From positions 17,382,049-17,446,048 of the forward strand of contig OZ029914.1 of the NCBI GenBank assembly GCA_964023275.1: a DNA stretch of 64,000 bases, read 5' to 3'. The DNA is from Norana najaformis (taxonomy: Eukaryota; Annelida; Clitellata; Crassiclitellata; Hormogastridae). Shown piece by piece: positions 47,001 to 55,900 of this stretch. The notes beneath the pieces were generated by a model, which was not told where the DNA came from, did not search any database, and saw nothing but the letters and a program-made list of their open reading frames with translations. A program made the translations under genes and the position numbers. How positions within the stretch are numbered: position 1 is the stretch's first letter; each line of letters begins with the position of its first letter.

Positions 47001-50000
47001 AGGAATAATCTTTCATTTAATATTATTGATGTTCCATAATTACAAGTTCTTGCATTATATCCTGGATCAGTTCATTTAAGCTTCACTTAAGTTCATTTCC
47101 TTTACTTAAGTTTTTTCAAGCTGTTGCATGCAACTTAGTAATAGATTTGCATATGTAAGCTGTAATAAAGATACAGTATGATCTTAGACTTAGATAACAG
47201 TGACTATTTCATTTGCAGTTATAATAAGTTATGTTTTGCTGCAAAAATATATCGGCATATATTATACGGATACGTGTAGGTGAACTTTTAAAAGTTAAGG
47301 TAACTCACTACAAAGAAACTCCTTAGATGGATATAAAATGACCAGCATGTCCTCTGTCTGTTCTATTTGTCTAAGGAGAAATTACGCAACAGTCTCTATC
47401 ACCAGGCTGGCATCTATAAAAAGTACAGCCCTCCGCCACGACGGTATGTTGACCTCATGCACATCAGTACATCAGTCTATGGTTCTGTATTATAATTTGA
47501 GGCTCAGAATTAAATGAGTAAGTTGAGAAGTATGTAAGTAAGTAAGGAGTCATTTATTTGGCACTTTTAAAATGCATATGCGTACATACGTACAATTTAT
47601 CAAATTGAGTATAACTATGATGTTCACAACAAGAATGACATCATCATGAGATATGTGGTATATGATATTCTTAGTTGTAAACTCAAGATCTCTACAGCAC
47701 CCAACGAAAGCTAAGTTGTTGGAACCAGCTTATTCACAGATGCTCAGTCAAAACAAAATTGAAGGTTCAGATTCGATTTCAGGTCAACAATCCATGAGTC
47801 AGGCAATCAGACAATCATACAGCTCTGGTGAATGGTTTTTGGGATTGGATCAGCAGGATTGGTAAGGGGAAGAAGAGGTATCAGGATAGGATCTGCAGAA
47901 GAGGAGTATTTTCTGTTTTGAGTGAAAGACCTGCTGGTATATTGTCATTATTGTTACTTCTAACTAGCCATTTCTGCTGCTACCATTATGGTTATAATCA
48001 CAGTCATTGTGGTTAAATTCTTTAGAATTAAGCTGATGAATAACATTTAGGGTTTTTATATTCTTGACAGAAACAGTAAAGTATCTGTTGAAGAACTCTA
48101 TGGCAGGGTTGATAAATTTCGCAAAGTTCCTCCAACAAAGTTAGTTGAATGAATTTTCTTTGCAGTTACCGATGTTCTTTGCTTACTGTGCTTGCTGTTA
48201 GTTTTCTAAATCTTCCCTATTTTTTAATCTCAGCAAGAACGCTTCTTCGGTAAAACATATAGTCACTCGAATGAAGACATTTCAGTTAAACTACTTTAAA
48301 GCCAAATATTAAAGAATATATTTGTAAAAAGAATTCGTAAATAGTGTGTTTAAACATTGAAAAACAAAAAAATTTGAGGTAAGTTAATAGTGTGAATATC
48401 AAAACATTTTATGACTTCTGTCATGCAATTATCTAATAACCATTGTAAGAGCCGCTCTGTGCATGGGAAGATGGTTGCTCATCGTAATTATCCCATTCTG
48501 CAGATTTATTCAGCTAGTTCTTTGAACTGTGTTGTGTTCATGCAGTTTTTCACTCTGAACAACCCTTTGCTGGGTAATCTTTCATGTCTGACTTTGCTTC
48601 CTCACCTCAAAACCAAATCAGTTAGGGCATAGAACCTTAAGCTGATCCGCAGTCTTACCCAGCCACTAGTACCTTACTGAATTTGGCTGGACTTGGGTCT
48701 GGGCTTGAGGAGCCATTGGTTGATGTCTTGTGTGTTGTAATCAGATGACAATAGATTTCGCTAAATTATGTCGGATTAGATAAGAGAATCGAGGCCACGA
48801 TTGTAAAAATTTGAAAAATTAAACGGAGTTTCCTTTGTAGAACTACAGCTTCAACCCAAGACTTTGATGGAGCTCCCGAATATGCAGAAGTCAACTTTGA
48901 TAGAAACTTTTCATTACCTGTATGTAACACTTCTGAAAAGTCCATAAGAGTTGATATGTAAATAACCTGGTTACTACAACTAATTACTTTAAAATGTGTA
49001 GCAATGTGTATCTGCACTCTACCATGAAATTGTTATTGTTTTTGTAAAGCTGGATAGACGCTATGATTACAGGAAGACATGAGAACACTTGGACTATGCA
49101 GGAGAAAAGCACTAGATTTGACAAATGAGATATATCAAATAAATATTTATGCTTATAAGATGTAAACATAAATCATAATTCCGAGATTTCTACAGCACCC
49201 AACGAAAGCCGCACCATGGGGACCAGCTTATTCACAGGCGCTCAGTCAAAACAAAATTGATAGGCAAAAGGGTTCGGTTCCAGGTTATGGCAGCTACGGG
49301 GGTGGTGTTTGGAGTTGGAGAGGAGAGAATGTACACATTTTCCTAGAGCTCTACCATGTTCATTTTGCAATGAATTGATTAAGTAAGATCCTTCTCCACC
49401 GCTGCCCATCTGAATGGGTGCCATGCCAATGTAAGGTACCCGTGTGCAGACCAAGATTTTTGTTTTTATATTTATAAGATGTATGTTTGTTTATAGGATG
49501 TATGTTTTTTATGTTTATGAGATGTATATTTGTTCATAAGATGTATGGCTTTCATGTGTACAGATATATGGTTATGTTTGAAAGACTTATTTTGTTCTGT
49601 GAATGTATTGATGTTTGTGAAAGAGTTGCAAACCAAAAGAGGATGTCCATGAGAATCCTCCTCCAGTTTGCAGGAAACCAGAAGAGGATTCTGAAGAGGA
49701 TCCACCTTTTTACATGAATGCGGCAGAGGATTTGCGCCATCCTTATGTTAATGTTGAACTTAAGCCAAACCAACAACCAAGAAAACATGTAAGCCATTTA
49801 CATTTTTCTTTTTATGGAAAGATAGCAAGGATGAATAAACCTATTGTTAATCTCCCGCGTTTTTTATCTTAATTTAAAATGATCGTCTTTTTCTCTTGTT
49901 TGTTTTGTTATGCTATTCTGTTTCGTTCTTTTTTTTCTATTATACATTCAGGTAACTTTTAGTCACTATTTTCTGCTCTTGCATGAATTTTCTATGCCTT

Positions 50001-53000
50001 CAACTTCTCTTCTTCCTCAACAACTTTAAACTTTCAGCTTTATGTCATCTTCAGATATATTCTGCCCTTCCTCTTCTCAGCTGTAACGCATTTTCATGGT
50101 TTTCCACCTTCTCTCCCTTTGCCTTAACTGCCTTATTGTGTGGCTGATTTCCACCACCCGCTCTCTTTTGGTCATCTTCATCTTGGGGACTTATCTTTCC
50201 TTGCTTTTTTGCCTTCTTCTCCTGTTATTTATTCTGCTTTACGTTGAAGAAGTGAAGAGTTTACGCACCGTAGCCTGGCTTCTGGTTTTCTCTGAATTTG
50301 GCACAGCTTCTCCAATGATTATGATTTTGATTTTCACTTGAAACAAATATTGATTGATGCCTTGGGCATTATGATAACGCCAATACAGAGGTATGTAGAT
50401 TAGATTTTATTAAATTAGATTAGAGTTGAAAGACTTTATGCTGTGAATGATGTTCTTGTAGGAAATTAAATACTACAAAACCAAGACACGCTATGCACCT
50501 GTTGTAAAGCATAAGGGTCGGCCTACTCTGCCATCTGAAATTGGGGACATAGTTGAGGTAATTTTTTATAGGGATTTCAGGTACAAAGATTATTAACCTT
50601 CTCATCATTTGCCAATTGTTAAAGTCAATGTTACCATTAAAACTGCTTTTGCAACCATCTGTTCATCCATTCCAAGTTATTGCAATCATATTATAACAGT
50701 TTTTATTTCAGACCATTAACTTGTTCTGTTGTTTATACTCACTGGTTCCAACTGCCATCTTTGGTGAAGTTGAACCAAGCTACAATTATTATGGCCTAAG
50801 CTAATTTATTATCACTAAAAACTGAAAAATATGATTGAAACCACAATGCATCGGGCAAGAACTGTTGTACCCCGACTTATCAAAAAACACTGCAAAAGAT
50901 CTTCATAGCAGATTGTAGATTTTTTATCAGCATATTACCAGATTTTGGCCAAAACTAGAATACTCCACAAGTAGAAAATTCATTTTTGCAAAGATATGGA
51001 GAAGATCATTTTCCTGTCATGAAATTACAATTACCAGTATATATTAGTCTTAATTTCAAAGAGTTAAAAATATCATTCTTTAGCTTTTCTGTGCTTTTTC
51101 CAGTCACACAAAGAAGAAGGAGATCAAGTATTTGCCAAGCTCTTCCGATTAGCCACTGGTGTCTGTCCTGACCCAAGAGAAGGATGGATACCAAAAAAAC
51201 ACCTAGAGCCATATGAACTCGGTAAAAAAAATTATGTTTTTTGCTGCCAATCAATAACAATGTAATATATTTAAAAAATGTTTAGAGCCTGCAACTTTAG
51301 GACCGAGAGTCCATTTTTCTTTCTCAAATAACTTAATGACTAGGAAGAATAAAAACTGTCAAACTACAGAGTTAACAAAGTGAATAGTATTAACCAGATG
51401 ATTGAAATGAATATGATTAGCCATATGACACAGTTGAATTGAAGTTTAGTCACTTTATTGTTCACAAACAGTTTAGAAAATATACAGACAACAGGTTGTA
51501 CAGGTGGTAGCATCCGTGGGTGAATTGGATTAGCCAAATGACTGAATGAATAATGATAGCCACAATATGAATGAATAGGTTTGCCTTGTGACTAAATGAA
51601 TATGATTAGCCAAATGACTGAATGAATAATGATAGCCATACAAATGAATGAATAGGTTTGCCTTGTGACTAAATGAATATGATTAGCCAAATGACTGAAT
51701 GAATAATGATAGCCACAATATGAATGAATAGGTTTGCCTTGTGACTAAATGAATATGATTAGCCAAATGACTGAATGAATAATGATAGCCATACAAATGA
51801 ATGAATAGGTTTGCCTTTGTTATTAAATGAATATGATTAGCCAAATGACTGAATGAATACTGTAATGATAGCCACACAAATGAATGAATAGGTTTGCCAT
51901 GTGACTGAATGTACAGAATTAGGCAAATCACAGAATTAATAGCTATAGACAATGACTGGATAGAATGATTACATGATGGGCCAAAGTGTCTGAACAAATA
52001 GGTTATCATTTTGTCTTCTGTACATGACAATAAGGTGTGAAAGATATTACATGTTTTGCTTTTATTTGGAAACTTGGCTTCTGTAGGACCAGGTGATGCC
52101 TTGGAGGTAGAACCAAAGACTCCTTCGCATTCCGCTTCTTCTGCCAAAAGCATGGAACTCGGAAGGCCATCAGATTCAGTGACAAAGCAGAAACCAGTTG
52201 CAGAAGCAAAAACTAGACCCGCTCTGCAGAAACGCAGTGATCCTGGACCAAATCAACGCAGGCTACAAAGTAGATCGCAGCCGTCCAATGGCTTAAATGA
52301 AAGAAATGACCCTGGTAAAGCGGCTGATGACGTTAACAATGGGGAACATTTAACACGAAGTACTTCGGGTAAGAACTCCTTCTGTTCGCTTAATTAAAAT
52401 GCATTAGTCAATTTCACAAATGTGTCTCACTGCACTTTCATACTGTTCCACTAGAAATATCTGAAAAGCACTTGAAACTTACAGTTACTCACATCTTTTT
52501 GGTTTTCACCTACTGACTGTTGTTTCATTACCCAATAATTTTCAGGTTTGATGAGCCTGCTACGGAGATGCTGTGTAATGACTGTGGGCCACGGTAGCCA
52601 ATTGTGTGGCACGGTTGCCGATTGGTTAGGGCACTCTTCCTGTAACATGGAGGGTACGGGTTCAAGCCTCCCCTTAGATGGTTACTTTGTAGGGACATTG
52701 AGCAAGTCATTTCACTCACAGTTGTTCAGCACCACCAATTGATGCTTAATCATTAATTAGATATTGGTGCTCAATAAATGCATAACTAATAATAGTCATA
52801 ATAATTATTATAATAATGATGATGATGATGATCATAATAATAATAATAATAATAATAATATTAATAATAATAGTAATAATAATAATAACAATAACCTGAA
52901 ACAAGTTGTAGCACACATAATTCATATGCCTCTGTCTGTGAATCGCACAGTTTAGTACTGGCTTGGAAGTAAATAGCAAATCTGGTGATGCTACAGCCTG

Positions 53001-55627
53001 GAGTTTAGAACTGTGGAATTTTCCTGTAGAGCTTATGTCATATGAAAAGGAAATCGGGTTGTTTCCCCGGCCCAAATCCGCTAAAACTGTGCCTTCTTGG
53101 TGCTGTTGAAATAATGATTAAAAGCACATGTGCCTCTGTCACCAAGCAGTATGATTTGGTACTGGCGTAAGCCGGGAAGTAAACAGCAAGCCCTCCATGC
53201 CCTGGCCCCATGTCCTGGACCTTGGGATGCATCCATTGTTGGCTCAAGGGCCTAAGAAAAGGAAATGAGTGCCTCCCTTATGTTCCTCATAGTGCTTGGG
53301 AGACTTTCTTACTTTTACTTACAGTGAAGTTAGACTGTATTAATACTAGGATGGGTGAACATTTCATGGAATACCAGGCCATTCAGAGCCTACTCGTCCC
53401 ACCACACTTTCAGGATCAGTAAATGATTACCAATGTAAGTTGGGAGATTAAAAAGGTGTCCTGTTGTTAGATTCCTGAGGTCATGTTTGTCCTTTTGAGA
53501 AGTTTCTATGAATGCATGTAAACCATTGTGTTGTCTTTATCTTTTTGCGCTAAGGCTGCTTACATACCCTTTTGAGTAATCCAGTAAGTCCCAACATGTG
53601 AAGTTATGATGAGCATCACTATGAGATACGAAAAACTAGAGACAGAATTGGCAATTTTACTAACTACATGTTATTATGTTTGTGTAGTTGGTTCAGCCAT
53701 TGAACCTGAAAAAGTTGTTGGTGCTAAGCAGAATTCTTTCTCTCAGGTGGGTGAAAACTTTTAACTCTCAAAAAAATTTCAGAAAAATTAAAAGAACAAT
53801 TATAATTCAAATATCATAAAAATTAGAAAACATTAAAAAAATCATTTAAAAATTATGTAATACTGACAATAGATAGATTACAATTACGGATTTTTCTAAC
53901 AATTATTTTCTTATCTGGCTAAGATGTTAGGACACCTAACTCATAGGTGAACACATTCTGATCCATATACCGGTATACACCTAAGACTTCTTTGAAGCAA
54001 TTTCTTTGAAGCAATTTCTTTGAAGAGAAGTTGCACATGTCTGAATAGTCAGAAATAATTTTTTAGCTTTCTAGAAACTTTATATTCTGCAATTAGAGAT
54101 TTATGTTATTTTAGAAAACAGACATTCACATTTTTTATAAATTGGACATTTTCAACTTATCCTGCATTATTGACTCTAATTATCAGTTCTTGATTTTTCT
54201 GATTTTAACTCTGTAAAATTTTTTAGATGATGATGATGATGATGATGGTGATGGTGATGGTGATGGTGATGGTGATGGTGATGGTGATGGTGATGGTGAT
54301 GATGATGATGATAAGACAATTTATATAGCGCCATTGCACGGCCGAGGCAGAAGAAAAGGATGCTGTACATGAGTTCAGAAATCAACAACAGGCTTAAGAT
54401 ATCTTAAAAAGATATGTTTTTATGAGCCGTGACTTGAATGTGTCGTGCTATGTGAGGCATCAGGGTGTTAGAAGGAAAGTTGATTAATTAATTTGTACAT
54501 GATGTGTGTGTTTTCCAGGATGCTTCTCATGAACAGGAGCAGTTTACTATTCGCAAGTTAAGTCGCATAGAATGCGAGAACGTTCTGCTTAAATCAGGAG
54601 CACAACATCAGTTCATTATTCGAGAAAGCACCAAGGTGCATTTTATTGTAATTGTAATTATTGTAATTTGTTGTAATCTTATTGTAATTTAGTTGCCAGC
54701 ATTATGTTATAATATTAATTATGATAATTTATGAATCAGTTTGAGCGTGCAGTTACCGGTGAATGTTGTACACAGTGGTGTGTCAGTATGTGTGCAACAA
54801 AGACAGTTGTTTCCTCCTGTTTGAACAGAATTGGATTTGGTTTATGGTCACTTCAATAATAGTAATAAGAACAACAACAGCTACTACTACTACGACAGAA
54901 CAACAATTTATATAGCACCATTGCATGGCTGAGGCAGAAGAAAAGGGTGCTGTACATGAGTTCAAAAATCAACAATGTGACATAATCGTAATCGTAATTC
55001 CGAGAAAATCGATAGGCAAAAAGGGTTCGGTTCCAGGTCAAGATCCAAAAGTCATTGATCTAATAGCACTGATTCTATTCAAACACCAATAGTTTTATCA
55101 ATCTTAGAAGTTAATTGTTAGAGTTGTGTAGTTTTGTCTTCCTCAGAATCCTTGCATCATTCTAAATGCATTCTTCGATCCTGTTCATCTGTAATAGGTT
55201 GTCTCTACATATTATTACAATATTACATCTGTGATAGGTTTCTGCTACATATTATTACAGTATTAAAGACATATTATAATTGTGACTTTAATCATTTTGT
55301 GTCATAGGTGTGTTAGGTGGGTATATGATCATGATTTAATTTTTAGGTCAGCCATTTTGAGACTCTTCACATTTTAGGTCAGTTTTTAGTACAACTATTT
55401 TAAGATCCAGTTGAATTTTTTAGGTTGGCCATTACGCATTGTCCGTTCGTTCTGCCGACCGTATTCATCATTTTCCAATTGAACTTACTTCGGAAAAAAA
55501 GTACTTCATAGGAAAGTACAACTTTGATTCGCTGCAAGACGTCATCCAATACTACAAAGCAAATGCTCTGTTTGAGTTGGAAGATGGAACTGGAATTATG
55601 CTGGATTCGTCACTTGAAACCTTCTGA
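32073..55627 (+). CDS. PX-SH3-SH3-SH3-SH2 multidomain adaptor (p47phox/Tks-like front, SH2 back)
   Basis: Predicted 724-residue cytosolic adaptor. Exons: 32073-32095, 37551-37629, 39095-39175, 40207-40255, 41843-41913, 42102-42175, 43511-43560, 44020-44223, 44678-44782, 45941-46064, 46883-46940, 47376-47443, 48071-48139, 48841-48919, 49624-49788, 50462-50557, 51104-51221, 52087-52368, 53688-53746, 54519-54635, 55424-55627. All 20 junctions keep phase and the sum (2175 nt) ends at a stop. Domains: PX about 16-122, SH3 179-234, SH3 249-303, PPPRR motif 325-329, tyrosine motifs 366/408/419, degenerate SH3 442-501, basic Ser-rich linker 505-600, SH2 627-705. PX and the first two SH3s resemble p47phox/Tks organisers; the C-terminal SH2 does not occur in those families. 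Exon 1 (MLQLVGY) and the exon 15 acceptor (gtgaaag) are the least certain parts. Confidence 0.85.
32220..32315 (+). repeat. (TCTG/TCCG)n microsatellite
   Basis: Imperfect tetranucleotide tract in intron 1 of the PX adaptor, about 130 bp after the exon 1 donor. Confidence 0.85.
32850..33012 (+). mobile_element. LINE 3' end with shared terminal motif
   Basis: The frame preceding the end reads like a LINE ORF2 tail (SVDLFKKQLKFYLL), then a UTR ends TGGTGCTATATAAATTGTC with a catcgttacatta tail. It lies in PX-adaptor intron 1. Confidence 0.6.
33576..33697 (+). repeat. 61-bp tandem duplication
   Basis: Two adjacent copies (33576-33636, 33637-33697) begin ggctgattgtgcat and end gaagggcataggagtaaaac, with a few mismatches. 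They are intronic. Confidence 0.85.
35262..35450 (+). mobile_element. Probable tRNA-derived SINE
   Basis: An A-box-like gctgactggttaaaagc followed about 30 nt later by a B-box-like ggttgaatcctcc, then a non-tRNA body. It lies in PX-adaptor intron 1. Diverged, so moderate support. Confidence 0.5.
37551..42175 (+). CDS. PX domain exons of the adaptor
   Basis: Exons 2-6 encode the PX domain. The core is VVFDLTVHWSDGKKY, then QRKYTVVFDF, which matches the PX beta3 R[RK][FY]..F phosphoinositide-binding motif (VYRRFTEIYEF in p47phox). The domain closes with LPEKIARGKEVCEFFSF, aligned with LPTKISRCPHLLDFFKV of p47phox. The expected ligand is a phosphoinositide such as PI(3,4)P2. The usual central PxxP loop is short. 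Confidence 0.85.
37930..38885 (+). mobile_element. LINE fragment with YVDD reverse-transcriptase motif to 3' end
   Basis: In PX-adaptor intron 2, same orientation. LHYVDDTQVYVHGPAV marks RT motif C; later frames give FCAAGQLIAGIPRLG and typical ORF2 C-terminal debris. It ends GTGCTATATAAATGTGCAATT with a acattacatt tail. Many frameshifts. Confidence 0.7.
39390..39970 (+). repeat. 42-bp minisatellite
   Basis: About 13 units, many 42 bp long (cores ttcatatgtgtaatttccac and tgtcacatgtccattgtcac), in intron 3 of the PX adaptor. The period is a multiple of three, so repetitive reading frames run across it on both strands. These are not genes. Confidence 0.9.
42370..42480 (-). mobile_element. L2-like LINE 3' end (family A), degraded
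   Basis: The complement matches family A from ttgatttcgtgacctggaac to ctgtgggagctgtagatt. It lies in PX-adaptor intron 6. Confidence 0.65.
42630..43439 (-). mobile_element. RTE-like LINE, 5'-truncated, with 10-bp target-site duplication
   Basis: About 810 bp antisense in PX-adaptor intron 6. Reverse-strand frames read the RT C-terminal part: DEDKQRLEYILQMLSDKG, TINLDKTKTMVFGKK, LYGCEAWVINKDVERRI, LFGHICRMN, RRGRPHREWADDI. One in-frame stop lies at about 43224. The 3' end carries an (ATG)n tail. Direct repeats CTACTAGCAT flank it at 42620-42629 and 43440-43449, so the insertion boundaries are exact. The frame is still long (162 codons), suggesting a fairly recent insertion. Confidence 0.9.
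43665..43800 (+). mobile_element. LINE 3' end (family B)
   Basis: Short truncated copy: cacctgaagtctttgtt…cctctgatgagtttattctt…GTGGCGCTTTATAAATGTC with a tacaattacaatta tail, in PX-adaptor intron 7. Confidence 0.75.
44020..44782 (+). CDS. First SH3 domain exons of the PX adaptor
   Basis: Exons 8-9. The SH3 runs from WAVTEYSKRKSGEVDLKEG through ELSGWWFVHVED to GWAPASCLLPVD. It keeps the conserved WW pair, the Pro of the ligand groove and the G-W-x-P-x signature. The string ELSGWWFV..ED..GWAPA is close to Tks4/Tks5 SH3 domains. The two exons are split inside the domain at the Gly before WW. Confidence 0.85.
44275..44640 (+). mobile_element. LINE ORF2 end and 3' UTR (family B)
   Basis: Inserted in intron 8, in the middle of the SH3-1 coding region. 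The frame reads CAPLYLRELCIAL, then TQPLSFAIVGPASWNDLPADLR and LKRLKTVLF, then a UTR ending AGTGGCACTTTACAAATTT with a acgattacgatta tail. Confidence 0.85.
44872..44963 (-). repeat. Dispersed repeat, copy 2
   Basis: Inverse copy of 5722-5812, in PX-adaptor intron 9. The strings ggataaaggaggagggcaac and cctttgatgccataagatg are shared (as complements) with copy 1. Confidence 0.7.
45228..45426 (-). mobile_element. LINE ORF2 C-terminal fragment
   Basis: The reverse strand reads GIAPSYPRSFCTFSSTIPGHS, then SATQHRSLAFVDPASRDNLP, the family B type of ORF2 end. Intronic and broken. Confidence 0.65.
45723..45928 (+). repeat. 41-bp minisatellite abutting the SH3-2 exon acceptor
   Basis: Five nearly identical 41-bp units (core ttggaactgttttccttgg, then tttttgcattaggtcatttc) end about 12 bp before the acceptor at 45941. 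Each unit contains a pyrimidine tract, ttag and GTCATTTCTTTTGG, resembling the true junction ttttgtcag|GTCCTTTTGG. Confidence 0.9.
45941..46940 (+). CDS. Second SH3 domain exons of the PX adaptor
   Basis: Exons 10-11. The SH3 runs from FKTLNDYEAEQPDEVSCRKG through VEVIEATLDGWWEVR to GRIPATNLVPI. The ALYDY-like LNDY, the acidic RT loop, the WW pair and the Pro-Asn groove residues are present, so ligand binding is expected. It follows SH3-1 by about 15 residues, as in the paired SH3s of p47phox. Confidence 0.85.
46448..46735 (-). mobile_element. tRNA-derived SINE (family S1)
   Basis: On the reverse strand the head reads acggtggtctaacgac…ggtcaatgatcatgcagttg, then a B-box-like gggtttgactc. The body carries actggccccatgtccagg and cagctcaagggcctaag. 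Copies occur at 53095-53300, 57830-58045 and 59240-59440. It lies in PX-adaptor intron 10. Confidence 0.75.
47376..48139 (+). CDS. p47phox/Tks-like PPPRR linker exons
   Basis: Exons 12-13 follow the second SH3 and encode YKKYSPPPRRNSKVSVEELYG (residues 320-340). SPPPRRNS resembles the APPRRSS core of the p47phox autoinhibitory region and the APPRR linkers of Tks proteins, which bind their own tandem SH3s. The Ser after RR is a possible phosphorylation switch, as in p47phox; that is inference. Confidence 0.6.
47680..47935 (-). mobile_element. L2-like LINE 3' UTR (family A)
   Basis: Inverse copy inside intron 12. The complement carries ctcaaaacagaaaatactcc, gcagatcctatcctgatacc, gcctgattgtctgac…gaataagctggttccaac…GGGTGCTGTAGAGATCTTGAG. 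Confidence 0.8.
48841..49788 (+). CDS. Tyrosine-motif linker exons of the PX adaptor
   Basis: Exons 14-15 encode an acidic, probably disordered segment with PEYAEV (Tyr366), FYMNA (Tyr408) and PYVNV (Tyr419). YMNA and YVNV fit the Y-x-N consensus for Grb2-type SH2 domains, and YAEV fits a Src/SLP-76-type site. The motifs also could bind the protein's own SH2. Phosphorylation is inferred. Confidence 0.65.
49168..49327 (-). mobile_element. L2-like LINE 3' UTR (family A)
   Basis: Inverse copy in intron 14: the complement gives cataacctggaaccgaacc, cctatcaattttgttttgac, tgaataagctggtccccatg and GGGTGCTGTAGAAATCTCGG. Confidence 0.8.
50462..51221 (+). CDS. Third, degenerate SH3-like domain exons of the PX adaptor
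   Basis: Exons 16-17. SH3-like from RYAPVVKHKGRPTLPSEIGD through GDQVFAKLFRLATG to REGWIPKKHLEPYE. The G-D-x-V and G-W-I-P-K-x-x-L-E signatures remain, but the WW pair of the ligand groove is replaced by QVF, and the ALYDY box is reduced. Classical PxxP binding is therefore doubtful. Confidence 0.65.
51541..51910 (+). repeat. 76-bp minisatellite
   Basis: About five units of 76-79 bp (starts at 51541, 51617, 51693, 51769, 51848) with core gaatgaataatgatagcca and gaatgaataggtttgcc. It lies in intron 17 of the PX adaptor. Confidence 0.9.
52087..52368 (+). CDS. Basic Ser/Pro-rich linker exon of the PX adaptor
   Basis: A 282-nt exon, the longest of the gene, encoding residues 505-598. It is rich in Ser, Pro, Arg and Lys (RPALQKRSDPG, NQRRLQSRSQ) with no globular signature. 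It separates the third SH3 from the SH2. Confidence 0.8.
52575..52870 (+). mobile_element. tRNA-derived SINE (family S2) ending in (TAA)n
   Basis: The head has an A-box-like ttgccgattggttagggcac and a B-box-like gggttcaagcctcc about 30 nt on. The 3' part has attggtgctcaataaatgc, followed by (TAA)n near 52825-52890. In intron 18. Confidence 0.65.
53095..53300 (+). mobile_element. tRNA-derived SINE (family S1), head missing
   Basis: Same body as 46448-46735 in the other orientation: caccaagcagtatgatttgg, ggccccatgtcctggacc, ggctcaagggcctaagaaaa. The tRNA-like head is truncated. Confidence 0.7.
54222..54312 (+). repeat. (GAT/GGTGAT)n microsatellite
   Basis: About 90 bp of trinucleotide repeats with an inner GGTGAT hexamer array, directly upstream of a reversed LINE-type end at 54316. 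Confidence 0.95.
54316..54400 (-). mobile_element. Retroelement 3' end (family C)
   Basis: The complement ends ATGGCGCTATATAAATTGTC after ctgcctcggccgtgcaatgg. A second copy lies at 54898-54978. The trinucleotide array at 54222-54312 may be its tail. Confidence 0.6.
54519..55627 (+). CDS. C-terminal SH2 domain exons of the PX adaptor
   Basis: Exons 20-21. SH2 from FTIRKLSRIECENVLLKSG through QFIIRESTK (the FLVRES motif with its phosphotyrosine-binding Arg) to HYALSVRSADRIHHFPI and FDSLQDVIQYYKANAL. The His of beta-D (HHFPI) and the F..L...I..Y helix signature are present, so phosphotyrosine binding is expected. The intron falls just after RES..K. The stop is 20 residues past the domain. There is no kinase or other catalytic domain. 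Confidence 0.9.
54898..55060 (-). mobile_element. Family C end followed by a family A fragment
   Basis: 54898-54978 matches 54316-54400. It is followed directly by a deleted family A end (aatcgataggcaaaaagggt, tcggttccaggtcaagatcc). It lies within intron 20, between the two SH2 exons. Confidence 0.65.
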
Positions 55628-55719
55628 ATGATATTAAATTCTCGTTGATTCACCAGCAGGACCTGGATTAGGGCATGAAGTTGTTCATAGTTAATTCATG
55701 ACATTTACAATAATCGTAA

Positions 55720-55900
55720 TCTTAAGCTCGAGATTTCTACAGTGCCCAACAAAAGATAAGTTGCAGAATCTAGCTTATTTAGAGGTGCTTAGTCAAAACA
55801 AAATCGATAGGCAGGAAGGGTTTGGTTCCAGGTCAAGATCCAAGAGTCAGCAGGCAGATAGTCGGACGGCTATGGTGGATGGTGTTTGGAATTGAATAGT
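55720..55900 (-). mobile_element. L2-like LINE 3' UTR (family A), downstream of the adaptor gene
   Basis: The complement gives ccatccaccatagccgtccg, tcttggatcttgacctggaa, attttgttttgactaagc and GGGCACTGTAGAAATCTCGAG. It starts about 95 bp past the SH2 stop codon, so it may lie in the 3' UTR. Confidence 0.8.

Noticed and set aside
48229..48244. A small exon (caag…cttcg) between PX-adaptor exons 13 and 14
   Set aside because: It has splice-like ends, but including it breaks phase with exon 14; direct splicing 48139 to 48841 keeps the frame.
54176..54388. Poly-His frame on the minus strand
   Set aside because: Translation of a GAT/GGT microsatellite.
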